Below are positions 14,601 to 29,774 of a DNA stretch of 64,000 bases, one piece after another. The notes under the pieces are model-generated. The model had not been told where the DNA came from. It did not search any database and saw only the letters and a program-made list of their open reading frames with translations. The DNA is from Balanoglossus misakiensis (taxonomy: Eukaryota > Hemichordata): the NCBI GenBank assembly GCA_040954595.2, contig CM082590.2, positions 2,418,001 to 2,482,000 on the forward strand, in the 5' to 3' direction. The stretch's first letter is position 1. Each line of letters opens with the position of its first letter. A program made the translations under genes and the position numbers.

Positions 14601-16931
14601 CTCGTTTATTTACCGAATTCTGTTGTGAGGCGCAGAACACGTAATAGGTCTATGCGCATAAGGAAGTTTTCCACCAGACTCTGTAGATCGACGGATAGTT
14701 GTAAAATTTCATGGTTGCTTCCAAATACAGCCTCGTTTATTTACCGATTTCTGTTGTGATGCGCATAACACATAGATAGGCCTATGCGCATAAGAACGTT
14801 TTCCACTAGACTCTGTAGATCGACGGATAGTTGTACAATTTCCATGGTTGCTTCCAAACAGCCTCGTTTATTTACCGATTTCTGTTGTGAGGCACAGAAC
14901 ACATGATAGGCCTATGCGCATAAGACATTTTTCCACTAGACTCTGTAGATCGACGGATAGTTCTAAAATTTCCATGGTTGCTTCCAAACAGCCTCGTTTA
15001 TTTACCGAATTCTGTTGTGAGGCGCAGAGCACGTAATAGGCCTATGCGCATAAGAAAGTTTTCCACCAGACTCTGTAGATCGACGGATAGTTGTAAAATT
15101 TCCATGGTTGCTTCCAAACAGCCTCGTTTATTTACCGATTTCTGTTGTGATGCGCAGAACACATAGATAGGCATATGTGCATAATAAAGTTTTCCACTAG
15201 ACTCTGTAGATCGAGAGATAGTTCTAAAATTTCCATGGTTGCTTCCAAACACAGCCTCGTTTGTTTACAAAATTCTGTTGTGAAGCGCAGAACACATATA
15301 TAGGCCTATGCGCATAATAACGTTTTCCACTAGACTCTGTAGATCGACGGATAGTTGTAAAATTTCCATGGTTGCTTCCAAACAGCCTCGTTTATTTACC
15401 GAATTCTGTTGTGAGGCGCAGAACACATAGATAGGCATATGTGCATAAGAAAGTTTTCCACTATAGACTCTGTAGATCGAGAGATAGTTCTAAAATGTCC
15501 ATGGTTGCTTCCAAACACAGCCTCGTTTATTTACCGATTTCTGTTGTGATGCGCATAACACATAGATAGGCCTATGCGCATAAGAACGTTTTCCACTAGA
15601 CTCTGTAGATCGACGGATAGTTGTACAATTTCCATGGTTGCTTCCAAACAGCATCGTTTATTTACCGAATTCTGTTGTGAGGCGCAGAACACGTAATAGG
15701 TCTATGCGCATAAGGAAGTTTTCCACCAGACTCTGTAGATCGACGGATAGTTGTAAAATTTCAAGATTGCTTCCAAATACAGCCTCGTTTATTTACCGAT
15801 TTCTGTTGTGATGCGCGTAGATAGGCCTATGCGCATAAGAACGTTTTCCACTAGACTATGTAGATCGACGGATAGTTGTACAATTTCCATGGTTGCTTCC
15901 AAACAGCCTCGTTTATTTACCGATTTCTGTTGTGAGGCGCAGAACACATGATAGGCCTATGCGCATAAGACATTTTTCCACTAGACTCTGTAGATCGACG
16001 GATAGTTCTAAAATTTCCATGGTTGCTTCCAAACAGCCTCGTTTATTTACCGAATTCTGTTGTGAGGCGCAGAGCACGTAATAGGCCTATGCGCATAAGA
16101 AAGTTTTCCACCAGACTCCTTAGATCGACGGATAGTTGTAAAATTTCCATGGTTGTTTCCAAACACAGCCTCGTTCATTTATAAAATTCTGTTGTGATGC
16201 GCTGAACACATACATATGCCTATACGCATAAGAAAGTTTCCCACTAGACTCTGTAGATCGACGGATAGTTCTAAAATTTCCATGATTGCTTCCAAACACA
16301 TCCTCGATTGTTTACAAAATTCTGTTGTGATGCGCAGAACACATATATAGGCCTATGCGCATATGAATGTTTTCCACTATACTCCGTAGATCGACAGATA
16401 GTTCTAAAATTTCCATTGTTGCTTCCAAACAAAGCCTCGTTTGTTTACAAAATTCTGTTGTGATGTGCATAACACATGATAGGCCTATGTGCACATGAAC
16501 GTTTTTCCACTAGACTCTGTAGATCGACGGATAGTTCTAAAATTTACATGGTTGCTTCCAAACAGCCTCGTTTATTTACCGATTTCTGTTGTGAGGCGCA
16601 GAACACGTAATAGGCCTATGCGCATAAGAATGTTTTCCACCAGACTCTGTAGATCGACGGATAGTTGTAAAATTTACATGGTTGCTTCCAAATACAGCCT
16701 CGTTTATTTACCGATTTCTGTTGTGATGCGCATAATACATAGATAGGCCTATGTGCATAATAAAGTTTTCCACTAGACTCTGTAGATCGAGAGATAGTTC
16801 TAAAATTTCCATGGTTGTTTCCAAACACAGCCTCGTTCATTTACAAAATTCTGTTGTGATGCGCTGAACACATACATATGCCTATGCGCATAAGAAAGTT
16901 TCCCACTAGACTCTGTAGATCGACGGATAGT
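11640..16931 (+). repeat. Tandem higher-order duplication, 2,884 bp (22 monomers)
   Basis: The segment about 11,640-14,047 matches about 14,524-16,931 at a constant offset of 2,884 bp. The match includes rare variants such as the monomer with ATGAATGTTTTCCACTATACTCC. The copies stop matching at 14,048/16,932, where TTCTAAAATT is replaced by TTGTACAATT. One informative change is a monomer lacking TAACACA at 12,926-12,940, which carries GCGCATAGATAG. In the downstream copy, at 15,811, it has become GCGCGTAGATAG. Confidence 0.75.
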
Positions 16932-18756
16932 TGTACAATTTCCATGGTTGCTTCCAAACAGCATCGTTTATTTACCGAATTCTGTTGTGAGGCGCAGAAC
17001 ACGTAATAGGTCTATGCGCATAAGGAAGTTTTCCACCAGACTCTGTAGATCGACGGATAGTTGTAAAATTTCAAGATTGCTTCCAAATACAGCCTCGTTT
17101 ATTTACCGATTTCTGTTGTGATGCGCGTAGATAGGCCTATGCGCATAAGAACGTTTTCCACTAGACTATGTAGATCGACGGATAGTTGTACAATTTCCAT
17201 GGTTGCTTCCAAACAGCCTCGTTTATTTACCGATTTCTGTTGTGAGGCGCAGAACACATGATAGGCCTATGCGCATAAGACATTTTTCCACTAGACTCTG
17301 TAGATCGACGGATAGTTCTAAAATTTCCATGGTTGCTTCCAAACAGCCTCGTTTATTTACCGAATTCTGTTGTGAGGCGCAGAGCACGTAATAGGCCTAT
17401 GCGCATAAGAAAGTTTTCCACCAGACTCCTTAGATCGATGGATAGTTGTAAAATTTCCATGGTTGTTTCCAAACACAGCCTCGTTCATTTATAAAATTCT
17501 GTTGTGATGTGCTGAACACATACATATGCCTATGCGCATAAGAAAGTTTCCCACTAGACTCTGTAGATCGACGGATAGTTCTAAAATTTCCATGATTGCT
17601 TCCAAACACATCCTCGATTGTTTACAAAATTCTGTTGTGATGCGCAGAACACATATATAGGCCTATGCGCATATGAATGTTTTCCACTATACTCCGTAGA
17701 TCGACAGATAGTTCTAAAATTTCCATTGTTGCTTCCAAACAAAGCCTCGTTTGTTTACAAAATTCTGTTGTGATGTGCATAACACATGATAGGCCTATGT
17801 GCACATGAACGTTTTTCCACTAGACTCTGTAGATCGACGGATAGTTCTAAAATTTACATGGTTGCTTCCAAACAGCCTCGTTTATTTACCGATTTCTGTT
17901 GTGAGGCGCAGAACACGTAATAGGCCTATGCGCATAAGAATGTTTTCCACCAGACTCTGTAGATCGACGGATAGTTGTAAAATTTACATGGTTGCTTCCA
18001 AATACAGCCTCGTTTATTTACCGATTTCTGTTGTGATGCGCATAATACATAGATAGGCCTATGTGCATAATAAAGTTTTCCACTAGACTCTGTAGATCGA
18101 GAGATAGTTCTAAAATTTCAATGGTTGTTTCCAAACACAGCCTCGTTCATTTACAAAATTCTGTTGTGATGCGCTGAACACATACATATGCCTATGCGCA
18201 TAAGAAAGTTTCCCACTAGACTCTGTAGATCGACGGATAGTTCTAAAATTTCCATGATTGCTTCCAAACACATCCTCGATTATTTACAAAATTCTGTTGT
18301 GATGCGCAGAACACATATATAGGCCTATGCGCATATGAACGTTTTCCACTATACTCCGTAGATCGACGGATAGTTCTAAAATTTCCATTGTTGCTTCCAA
18401 ACAGCCTCGTTTATTTACCGAATTCTGTTGTGAGGCGCAGAACACGTAATAGGCCTATGCGCATAAGAAACTTTTCAACTTTAGATCGAGAGATAGTTCT
18501 AAAATTTCCATGGTTGTTTCCAAACACAGCCTCGTTCATTTACAAAATTCTGTTGTGATGCGCTGAACACATACATATGCCTATGCGCATAAGAAAGTTT
18601 CCCACTAGACTCTGTAGATCGACGGATAGTTCTAAAATTTCCATGATTGCTTCCAAACACATCCTCGATTGTTTACAAAATTCTGTTGTGATGCGCAGAA
18701 CACATATATAGGCCTATGCGCATATGAACGTTTTCCACTATACTCCGTAGATCGAC
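14966..18756 (+). repeat. Dispersed block, copied at 33,092-36,882
   Basis: This 3.79-kb stretch matches 33,092-36,882 at a constant displacement of 18,126 bp. The copy begins where TTGTACAATT and TTCTAAAATT part (near 14,966/33,092) and ends at 18,757/36,883, where CGACGGATAG meets CGACAGATAG. The block contains the internal ten-monomer duplication and the shortened monomer TTTTCAACTTTAGATCG (18,474 and 36,600). The internal structure was therefore copied as a unit. Confidence 0.75.
15620..18240 (+). repeat. Tandem higher-order duplication, 1,310 bp (10 monomers)
   Basis: About 15,620-16,930 is repeated at about 16,930-18,240 with an offset of 1,310 bp. Both copies carry the GCGCGTAGATAG deletion variant (15,811 and 17,121). 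The same pair of ten-monomer units reappears near 33.75-36.37 kb with the same 1,310-bp offset, as part of a larger copied block. Confidence 0.75.
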
Positions 18757-19309
18757 GGATAGTTGTACAATTTCCATGGTTGCTTCCAAACAGCATCGTT
18801 TATTTACCGAATTCTGTTGTGAGGCGCAGAGCACGTAATAGGCCTATGCGCATAAGAAAGTTTTCCACCAGACTCCTTAGATCGATGGATAGTTGTAAAA
18901 TTTCCATGGTTGTTTCCAAACACAGCCTCGTTCATTTATAAAATTCTGTTGTGATGCGCTGAACACATACATATGCCTATGCGCATAAGAAAGTTTCCCA
19001 CTAGACTCTGTAGATCGACAGATAGTTCTAAAATTTCCAATGTTGCTTCCAAACAAAGCCTCGTTTGTTTACAAAATTATGTTGTGATGTGCATAACACA
19101 TGATAGCATATGCGCATATGAACGTTTTCCACTATACTGTGTAGATCGAGAGATAGTTCTAAAATTTCCACGGTTGCTTCCAAACAAAGCCTCGTTTGTT
19201 TACAAAATTCTGTTGTGATGCGCAGAACACATATATTGGCCTATGCGCATATGAACGTTTTCCACTAGACTCTGTATATCGACGGATAGTTGTAAAATTT
19301 CCATGGTTG

Positions 19310-22300
19310 CTTCCAAACAGCCTCGTTTATTTACCGAATTCTGTTGTGAGGCGCAGAACACATAGATAGGCATATGTGCATAAGAAAGTTTTCCACTATA
19401 GACTCTGTAGATCGAGAGATAGTTCTAAAATGTCCATGGTTGCTACCAAACACAGCCTCGTTTGTTTACAAAATTCTGTTGTGATGCGCAGAACACATAT
19501 ATAGGCCTATGCGCATAAGAACGTTTCCACTAGACTCTGTAGATCGACGGATAGCTGTAAAATTTCCATGGTTGCTTCCAAACAGCCTCGTTTATTTACC
19601 GATTTCTGTTGTGATGCGCAGAACACATAGATAGGCATATGTGCATAATAAAGTTTTCCACTAGACTCTGTAGATCGAGAGATAGTTCTAAAATTTCCAT
19701 GGTTGCTTCCAAACACAGCCTCGTTTGTTTACAAAATTCTGTTGTGATGCGCAGAACACATATATAGGCCTATGCGCATAATAACGTTTTCCACTAGACT
19801 CTGTAGATCGACGGATAGTTGTAAAATTTCCATGGTTGCTTCCAAACAGCCTCGTTTATTTACCGAATTCTGTTGTGAGGCGCAGAACACATAGATAGGC
19901 ATATGTGCATAAGAAAGTTTTCCACTATAGACTCTGTAGATCGAGAGATAGTTCTAAAATGTCCATGGTTGCTACCAAACACAGCCTCGTTTGTTTACAA
20001 AATTCTGTTGTGATGCGCAGAACACATATATAGGCCTATGCGCATAAGAACGTTTCCACTAGACTCTGTAGATCGACGGATAGCTGTAAAATTTCCATGG
20101 TTGCTTCCAAACAGCCTCGTTTATTTACCGATTTCTGTTGTGAGGCGCAGAACACATGATAGGCCTATGCGCATGAGACATTTTTCCACTAGACTCTGTA
20201 GATCGACGGATAGTTGTAAAATTTCATGGTTGCTTCCAAATACAGCCTCGTTTATTTAGCGATTTCTGTTGTGATGCGCATAACACATAGATAGGCCTAT
20301 GCGCATAAGAACGTTTTCCACTAGACTTTGTAGATCGACGGATAGTTGTACAATGTCCATGGTTGCTTCCACACAGCCTCGTTTATTTACCGAATTCTGT
20401 TGTGAGGCGCAGAACACGTAATAGGTCTATGCGCATAAGGAAGTTTTCCACCAGACTCTGTAGATCGACGGATAGTTGTACAATTTCCATGGTTGCTTCC
20501 AAACAGCCTCGTTTATTTACCGATTTCTGTTGTGAGGCACAGAACACATGATAGGCCTATGCGCATAAGACATTTTTCCACTAGACTCTGTAGATCGACG
20601 GATAGTTCTAAAATTTCCATGGTTGCTTCCAAACAGCCTCGTTTATTTACCGAATTCTGTTGTGAGGCGCAGAGCACGTAATAGGCCTATGCGCATAAGA
20701 AAGTTTTCCACCAGACTCTGTAGATCGACGGATAGTTGTACAATTTCCATGGTTGCTTCCAAACAGCCTCGTTTATTTACCGATTTCTGTTGTGATGCGC
20801 AGAACACATAGATAGGCATATGTGCATAATAAAGTTTTCCACTAGACTCTGTAGATCGAGAGATAGTTCTAAAATTTCCATGGTTGCTTCCAAACACAGC
20901 CTCGTTTGTTTACAAAATTCTGTTGTGATGCGCAGAACACATATATAGGCCTATGCGCATAATAACGTTTTCCACTAGACTCTGTAGATCGACGGATAGT
21001 TGTAAAATTTCCATGGTTGCTTCCAAACAGCCTCGTTTATTTACCGAATTCTGTTGTGAGGCGCAGAACACATAGATAGGCATATGTGCATAAGAAAGTT
21101 TTCCACTATAGACTCTGTAGATCGAGAGATAGTTCTAAAATGTCCATGGTTGCTTCCAAACACAGCCTCGTTTGTTTACAAAATTCTGTTGTGATACGCA
21201 GAACACATATATAGGCCTATGCGCATAAGAACGTTTCCACTAGACTCTGTAGATCGACGGATAGCTGTAAAATTTCCATGGTTGCTTTTAAACAGCCTCG
21301 CTTATTTACCGATTTCTGTTGTGAGGCGCAGAACACATAGATAGGCCTATGTGCATAAGAAAGTTTTCCACTATAGACTCTGTAGATCGAGAGATAGTTC
21401 TAAAATGTCCATGGTTGCTTCCAAACACAGCCTCGTTTATTTACCGATTTCTGTTGTGATGCGCATAACACATAGATAGGCCTATGCGCAAATGAACGTT
21501 TTCCACTATACTCTGTAGATCAAGAGATAGTTCTAAAATTTCCATGGTTGCTTCCAAACTCCGCTTCGTTTGATTACAAAATTCTGTTGTGATGCGCATA
21601 ACACATAGATAGGCCTATGCGCATATGAACGTTTTCCACTATACTCTGTAGATCGACAGATAGTTCTAAAATTTCCATGTTTGCTTCCAAACAGCCTCGT
21701 TTATTTACGGAATTCTGTTGTGAGGCGCATAACACATAGATAGGCCTATGCGCATATGAAAGTTTTCCACTATACTCTGTAGATCGAGAGATAGTTCTAA
21801 AATTTCCACGGTTGCTTCCAAACAGCCTCGTTTATTTACGGAATTCTGTTGTGAGGCGCAGAACACATGATAGGCCTATGCGCATAAGACATTTTTCCAA
21901 TAGACTCTGTAGATCGACGGATAGTTCTAAAATTTCCATGGTTGCTTCCAAACAGCCTCGTTTATTTACCGAATTCTGTTGTTAGGCGCAGAACACGTAA
22001 TAGGCCTATGCGCATAAGAAAGTTTTCCACCAGACTCTGTAGATCGACGGATAGTTGTAAAATTTACATGGTTGCTTCCAAATACAGCCTCGTTTATTTA
22101 GCGGTTTCTGTTGTGATGCGCATAATACATAGATAGGCCTATGCGCATAAGAACGTTTTCGACTAGACTCTGTAGATCGACGGATAGTTCTAAAATTTCC
22201 ATGGTTGCTTCCAAACAGCCTCGTTTATTTACCGAATTCTGTTGTGAGGCGCAGAACACGTAATAGGCCTATGCGCATAAGAAACTTTTCCACCAGACTC

Positions 22301-25300
22301 TGTAGATCGACGGATAGTTGTAAAATTTCCATGGTTGTTTCCAAACAGCCTCGTTTATTTACCGAATTCTGTTGTGATGCGTAGAACACATACATATGCC
22401 TTTGCGCATAAGAAAGTTTTCCACCAGACTCTGTAGATCGACGGATAGTTGTAAAATTTACATGGTTGCTTCCAAATACAGCCTCGTTTATTTAGCGGTT
22501 TCTGTTGTGATGCGCATAATACATAGATAGGCCTATGCGCATAAGAACGTTTTCGACTAGACTCTGTAGATCGACGGATAGTTCTAAAATTTCCATGGTT
22601 GCTTCCAAACAGCCTCGTTTATTTACCGAATTCTGTTGTGAGGCGCAGAACACGTAATAGGCCTATGCGCAAAAGAAACTTTTCCACCAGACTCTGTAGA
22701 TCGACGGATAGTTGTAAAATTTCCATGGTTGTTTCCAAACAGCCTCGTTTAATTACTGAATTCTGTTGTGATGCGTAGAACACATACATATGCCTTTGCG
22801 CATAAGAAATTTTTCTACTAGACTCCGTAGATCGACGGATAGTTCTAAAATTTCCATGGTTGTTTCCAAACAAAGCATCGTTTGTTTACAAAATTCTGTT
22901 GTGATGCGCAGAACACATAGAGAGGCCTATGCGCATAAGAAAGTTTTCCACTAGACTCTGTATATCGACGGATAGTTCTAAAATTTCCATGGTTGCTTCC
23001 AAACACATCCTCGTTTGTTTACAAAATTATGTTGTGATGCGCATAATACATAGATAGGCCTATGCGCATAAGAACGTTTTCCAGTAGACTCTGTAGATCG
23101 ACGGATAGTTCTAAAATTTCCATGGTTGCTTCCAAACAGCCTCGTTTATTTACCGAATTCTGTTGTGATGCGTAGAATACATACATATGCCTATGCGCAT
23201 AAGAAATTTTACCACTAGACTCCGTAGATCGACGGATAGTTCTAAAATTTCCATGGTTGCTTCCAAACAAAGCATCGTTTGTTTACAAAATTCTGTTGTG
23301 ATGCGCAGAACACATAGATAGGCCTATGCGCATATGAACGTTTTCCACTATACTCTGTAGATCGACGGATAGTTCTAAAATTTCCATGGTTGCTTCCAAA
23401 CAGCCTCGTTTATTTACAGAATTCTGTTGTGAGACGCAGAACACATACATATGCCTATGCGCATAAGAAATTTTTCCACTAGACTCCGTAGATCGACGGA
23501 TAGTTGTAAAATTTACATGGTTGCTTCCAAATACAGCCTCGTTTATTAAGCGATTTCTGTTGTGATGCGCATAATACATAGATAGGCCTATGCGCATAAG
23601 AACGTTTTTCACTAGACTCTGTAGATCGACGGATAGTTCTAAAATTTCCATGGTTGCTTCCAAACAGCCTCGTTTATTTACCGAATTCTGTTGTGAGGCG
23701 CAGAACACGTAATAGGCCTATGCGCATAAGAGACTTTTCCACCAGACTCTGTAGATCGACGGATAGTTGTAAAATTTCCATGGTTGTTTCCAAACAGCCT
23801 CGTTTATTTACCGAATTCTGTTGTGATGCGTAGAACACATACATATGCCTTTGCGCATAAGAAAGTTTTCCACCAGACTCTGTAGATCGACGGATAGTTG
23901 TAAAATTTACATGGTTGCTTCCAAATACAGCCTCGTTTATTTAGCGGTTTCTGTTGTGATGCGCATAATACATAGATAGGCCTATGCGCATAAGAACGTT
24001 TTCGACTAGACTCTGTAGATCGACGGATAGTTCTAAAATTTCCATGGTTGCTTCCAAACAGCCTCGTTTATTTACCGAATTCTGTTGTGAGGCGCAGAAC
24101 ACGTAATAGGCCTATGCGCAAAAGAAACTTTTCCACCAGACTCTGTAGATCGACGGATAGTTGTAAAATTTCCATGGTTGTTTCCAAACAGCCTCGTTTA
24201 ATTACTGAATTCTGTTGTGATGCGTAGAACACATACATATGCCTTTGCGCATAAGAAATTTTTCTACTAGACTCCGTAGATCGACGGATAGTTCTAAAAT
24301 TTCCATGGTTGTTTCCAAACAAAGCATCGTTTGTTTACAAAATTCTGTTGTGATGCGCAGAACACATAGAGAGGCCTATGCGCATAAGAAAGTTTTCCAC
24401 TAGACTCTGTATATCGACGGATAGTTCTAAAATTTCCATGGTTGCTTCCAAACACATCCTCGTTTGTTTACAAAATTATGTTGTGATGCGCATAATACAT
24501 AGATAGGCCTATGCGCATAAGAACGTTTTCCAGTAGACTCTGTAGATCGACGGATAGTTCTAAAATTTCCATGGTTGCTTCCAAACAGCCTCGTTTATTT
24601 ACCGAATTCTGTTGTGATGCGTAGAATACATACATATGCCTATGCGCATAAGAAATTTTACCACTAGACTCCGTAGATCGACGGATAGTTCTAAAATTTC
24701 CATGGTTGCTTCCAAACAAAGCATCGTTTGTTTACAAAATTCTGTTGTGATGCGCAGAACACATAGATAGGCCTATGCGCATATGAACGTTTTCCACTAT
24801 ACTCTGTAGATCGACGGATAGTTCTAAAATTTCCATGGTTGCTTCCAAACAGCCTCGTTTATTTACAGAATTCTGTTGTGAGACGCAGAACACATACATA
24901 TGCCTATGCGCATAAGAAATTTTTCCACTAGACTCCGTAGATCGACGGATAGTTGTAAAATTTACATGGTTGCTTCCAAATACAGCCTCGTTTATTAAGC
25001 GATTTCTGTTGTGATGCGCATAATACATAGATAGGCCTATGCGCATAAGAACGTTTTTCACTAGACTCTGTAGATCGACGGATAGTTCTAAAATTTCCAT
25101 GGTTGCTTCCAAACAGCCTCGTTTATTTACCGAATTCTGTTGTGAGGCGCAGAACACGTAATAGGCCTATGCGCATAAGAGACTTTTCCACCAGACTCTG
25201 TAGATCGACGGATAGTTGTAAAATTTCCATGGTTGTTTCCAAACAGCCTCGTTTATTTACCGAATTCTGTTGTGAGGCGCAGAACACATAGATAGGCATA

Positions 25301-28300
25301 TGTGCATAAGAAAGTTTTCCACTATAGACTCTGTAGATCGAGAGATAGTTCTAAAATGTCCATGGTTGCTACCAAACACAGCCTCGTTTGTTTACAAAAT
25401 TCTGTTGTGATGCGCAGAACACATATATAGGCCTATGCGCATAAGAACGTTTCCACTAGACTCTGTAGATCGACGGATAGCTGTAAAATTTCCATGGTTG
25501 CTTCCAAACAGCCTCGTTTATTTACCGATTTCTGTTGTGATGCGCAGAACACATAGATAGGCATATGTGCATAATAAAGTTTTCCACTAGACTCTGTAGA
25601 TCGAGAGATAGTTCTAAAATTTCCATGGTTGCTTCCAAACACAGCCTCGTTTGTTTACAAAATTCTGTTGTGATGCGCAGAACACATATATAGGCCTATG
25701 CGCATAATAACGTTTTCCACTAGACTCTGTAGATCGACGGATAGTTGTAAAATTTCCATGGTTGCTTCCAAACAGCCTCGTTTATTTACCGAATTCTGTT
25801 GTGAGGCGCAGAACACATAGATAGGCATATGTGCATAAGAAAGTTTTCCACTATAGACTCTGTAGATCGAGAGATAGTTCTAAAATGTCCATGGTTGCTA
25901 CCAAACACAGCCTCGTTTGTTTACAAAATTCTGTTGTGATGCGCAGAACACATATATAGGCCTATGCGCATAAGAACGTTTCCACTAGACTCTGTAGATC
26001 GACGGATAGCTGTAAAATTTCCATGGTTGCTTCCAAACAGCCTCGTTTATTTACCGATTTCTGTTGTGAGGCGCAGAACACATGATAGGCCTATGCGCAT
26101 GAGACATTTTTCCACTAGACTCTGTAGATCGACGGATAGTTGTAAAATTTCATGGTTGCTTCCAAATACAGCCTCGTTTATTTAGCGATTTCTGTTGTGA
26201 TGCGCATAACACATAGATAGGCCTATGCGCATAAGAACGTTTTCCACTAGACTTTGTAGATCGACGGATAGTTGTACAATGTCCATGGTTGCTTCCACAC
26301 AGCCTCGTTTATTTACCGAATTCTGTTGTGAGGCGCAGAACACGTAATAGGTCTATGCGCATAAGGAAGTTTTCCACCAGACTCTGTAGATCGACGGATA
26401 GTTGTACAATTTCCATGGTTGCTTCCAAACAGCCTCGTTTATTTACCGATTTCTGTTGTGAGGCACAGAACACATGATAGGCCTATGCGCATAAGACATT
26501 TTTCCACTAGACTCTGTAGATCGACGGATAGTTCTAAAATTTCCATGGTTGCTTCCAAACAGCCTCGTTTATTTACCGAATTCTGTTGTGAGGCGCAGAG
26601 CACGTAATAGGCCTATGCGCATAAGAAAGTTTTCCACCAGACTCTGTAGATCGACGGATAGTTGTACAATTTCCATGGTTGCTTCCAAACAGCCTCGTTT
26701 ATTTACCGATTTCTGTTGTGATGCGCAGAACACATAGATAGGCATATGTGCATAATAAAGTTTTCCACTAGACTCTGTAGATCGAGAGATAGTTCTAAAA
26801 TTTCCATGGTTGCTTCCAAACACAGCCTCGTTTGTTTACAAAATTCTGTTGTGATGCGCAGAACACATATATAGGCCTATGCGCATAATAACGTTTTCCA
26901 CTAGACTCTGTAGATCGACGGATAGTTGTAAAATTTCCATGGTTGCTTCCAAACAGCCTCGTTTATTTACCGAATTCTGTTGTGAGGCGCAGAACACATA
27001 GATAGGCATATGTGCATAAGAAAGTTTTCCACTATAGACTCTGTAGATCGAGAGATAGTTCTAAAATGTCCATGGTTGCTTCCAAACACAGCCTCGTTTG
27101 TTTACAAAATTCTGTTGTGATACGCAGAACACATATATAGGCCTATGCGCATAAGAACGTTTCCACTAGACTCTGTAGATCGACGGATAGCTGTAAAATT
27201 TCCATGGTTGCTTTTAAACAGCCTCGCTTATTTACCGATTTCTGTTGTGAGGCGCAGAACACATAGATAGGCCTATGTGCATAAGAAAGTTTTCCACTAT
27301 AGACTCTGTAGATCGAGAGATAGTTCTAAAATGTCCATGGTTGCTTCCAAACACAGCCTCGTTTATTTACCGATTTCTGTTCTGATGCGCATAACACATA
27401 GATAGGCCTATGCGCAAATGAACGTTTTCCACTATACTCTGTAGATCAAGAGATAGTTCTAAAATTTCCATGGTTGCTTCCAAACTCCGCTTCGTTTGAT
27501 TACAAAATTCTGTTGTGATGCGCATAACACATAGATAGGCCTATGCGCATATGAACGTTTTCCACTATACTCTGTAGATCGACAGATAGTTCTAAAATTT
27601 CCATGTTTGCTTCCAAACAGCCTCGTTTATTTACGGAATTCTGTTGTGAGGCGCATAACACATAGATAGGCCTATGCGCATATGACAGTTTTCCACTATA
27701 CTCTGTAGATCGAGAGATAGTTCTAAAATTTCCACGGTTGCTTCCAAACAGCCTCGTTTATTTACGGAATTCTGTTGTGAGGCGCAGAACACATGATAGG
27801 CCTATGCGCATAAGACATTTTTCCAATAGACTCTGTAGATCGACGGATAGTTCTAAAATTTCCATGGTTGCTTCCAAACAGCCTCGTTTATTTACCGAAT
27901 TCTGTTGTTAGGCGCAGAACACGTAATAGGCCTATGCGCATAAGAAAGTTTTCCACCAGACTCTGTAGATCGACGGATAGTTGTAAAATTTACATGGTTG
28001 CTTCCAAATACAGCCTCGTTTATTTAGCGGTTTCTGTTGTGATGCGCATAATACATAGATAGGCCTATGCGCATAAGAACGTTTTCGACTAGACTCTGTA
28101 GATCGACGGATAGTTCTAAAATTTCCATGGTTGCTTCCAAACAGCCTCGTTTATTTACCGAATTCTGTTGTGAGGCGCAGAACACGTAATAGGCCTATGC
28201 GCATAAGAAACTTTTCCACCAGACTCTGTAGATCGACGGATAGTTGTAAAATTTCCATGGTTGTTTCCAAACAGCCTCGTTTATTTACCGAATTCTGTTG

Positions 28301-29774
28301 TGATGCGTAGAACACATACATATGCCTTTGCGCATAAGAAAGTTTTCCACCAGACTCTGTAGATCGACGGATAGTTGTAAAATTTACATGGTTGCTTCCA
28401 AATACAGCCTCGTTTATTTAGCGGTTTCTGTTGTGATGCGCATAATACATAGATAGGCCTATGCGCATAAGAACGTTTTCGACTAGACTCTGTAGATCGA
28501 CGGATAGTTCTAAAATTTCCATGGTTGCTTCCAAACAGCCTCGTTTATTTACCGAATTCTGTTGTGAGGCGCAGAACACGTAATAGGCCTATGCGCAAAA
28601 GAAACTTTTCCACCAGACTCTGTAGATCGACGGATAGTTGTAAAATTTCCATGGTTGTTTCCAAACAGCCTCGTTTAATTACTGAATTCTGTTGTGATGC
28701 GTAGAACACATACATATGCCTTTGCGCATAAGAAATTTTTCTACTAGACTCCGTAGATCGACGGATAGTTCTAAAATTTCCATGGTTGTTTCCAAACAAA
28801 GCATCGTTTGTTTACAAAATTCTGTTGTGATGCGCAGAACACATAGAGAGGCCTATGCGCATAAGAAAGTTTTCCACTAGACTCTGTATATCGACGGATA
28901 GTTCTAAAATTTCCATGGTTGCTTCCAAACACATCCTCGTTTGTTTACAAAATTATGTTGTGATGCGCATAATACATAGATAGGCCTATGCGCATAAGAA
29001 CGTTTTCCAGTAGACTCTGTAGATCGACGGATAGTTCTAAAATTTCCATGGTTGCTTCCAAACAGCCTCGTTTATTTACCGAATTCTGTTGTGATGCGTA
29101 GAATACATACATATGCCTATGCGCATAAGAAATTTTACCACTAGACTCCGTAGATCGACGGATAGTTCTAAAATTTCCATGGTTGCTTCCAAACAAAGCA
29201 TCGTTTGTTTACAAAATTCTGTTGTGATGCGCAGAACACATAGATAGGCCTATGCGCATATGAACGTTTTCCACTATACTCTGTAGATCGACGGATAGTT
29301 CTAAAATTTCCATGGTTGCTTCCAAACAGCCTCGTTTATTTACAGAATTCTGTTGTGAGACGCAGAACACATACATATGCCTATGCGCATAAGAAATTTT
29401 TCCACTAGACTCCGTAGATCGACGGATAGTTGTAAAATTTACATGGTTGCTTCCAAATACAGCCTCGTTTATTAAGCGATTTCTGTTGTGATGCGCATAA
29501 TACATAGATAGGCCTATGCGCATAAGAACGTTTTTCACTAGACTCTGTAGATCGACGGATAGTTCTAAAATTTCCATGGTTGCTTCCAAACAGCCTCGTT
29601 TATTTACCGAATTCTGTTGTGAGGCGCAGAACACGTAATAGGCCTATGCGCATAAGAGACTTTTCCACCAGACTCTGTAGATCGACGGATAGTTGTAAAA
29701 TTTCCATGGTTGTTTCCAAACAGCCTCGTTTATTTACCGAATTCTGTTGTGATGCGTAGAACACATACATATGC
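19310..29774 (+). repeat. 5,926-bp higher-order duplication (about 45 monomers)
   Basis: About 19,310-23,848 is repeated at about 25,236-29,774 with an offset of 5,926 bp and very few differences. A third, partial copy occupies about 37,860-41,955. It lies 18,789 bp from the first copy on its left side and 18,523 bp from it further right, so two monomers (266 bp) were lost near 38,560. The three copies share rare variants such as TTCCAAACTCCGCTTCG (21,553, 27,479 and 40,076). Confidence 0.8.
22300..25257 (+). repeat. Tandem higher-order duplication, 1,449 bp (11 monomers)
   Basis: About 22,300-23,808 is repeated directly at about 23,749-25,257 with an offset of 1,449 bp. The repeated unit carries a variant with GCCTTTGCGCATAAG and a 141-codon minus-strand open frame that recurs identically. 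That frame is a consequence of the duplication and not evidence of coding. The same 11-monomer unit is present once in the block ending at 29,774. Confidence 0.8.
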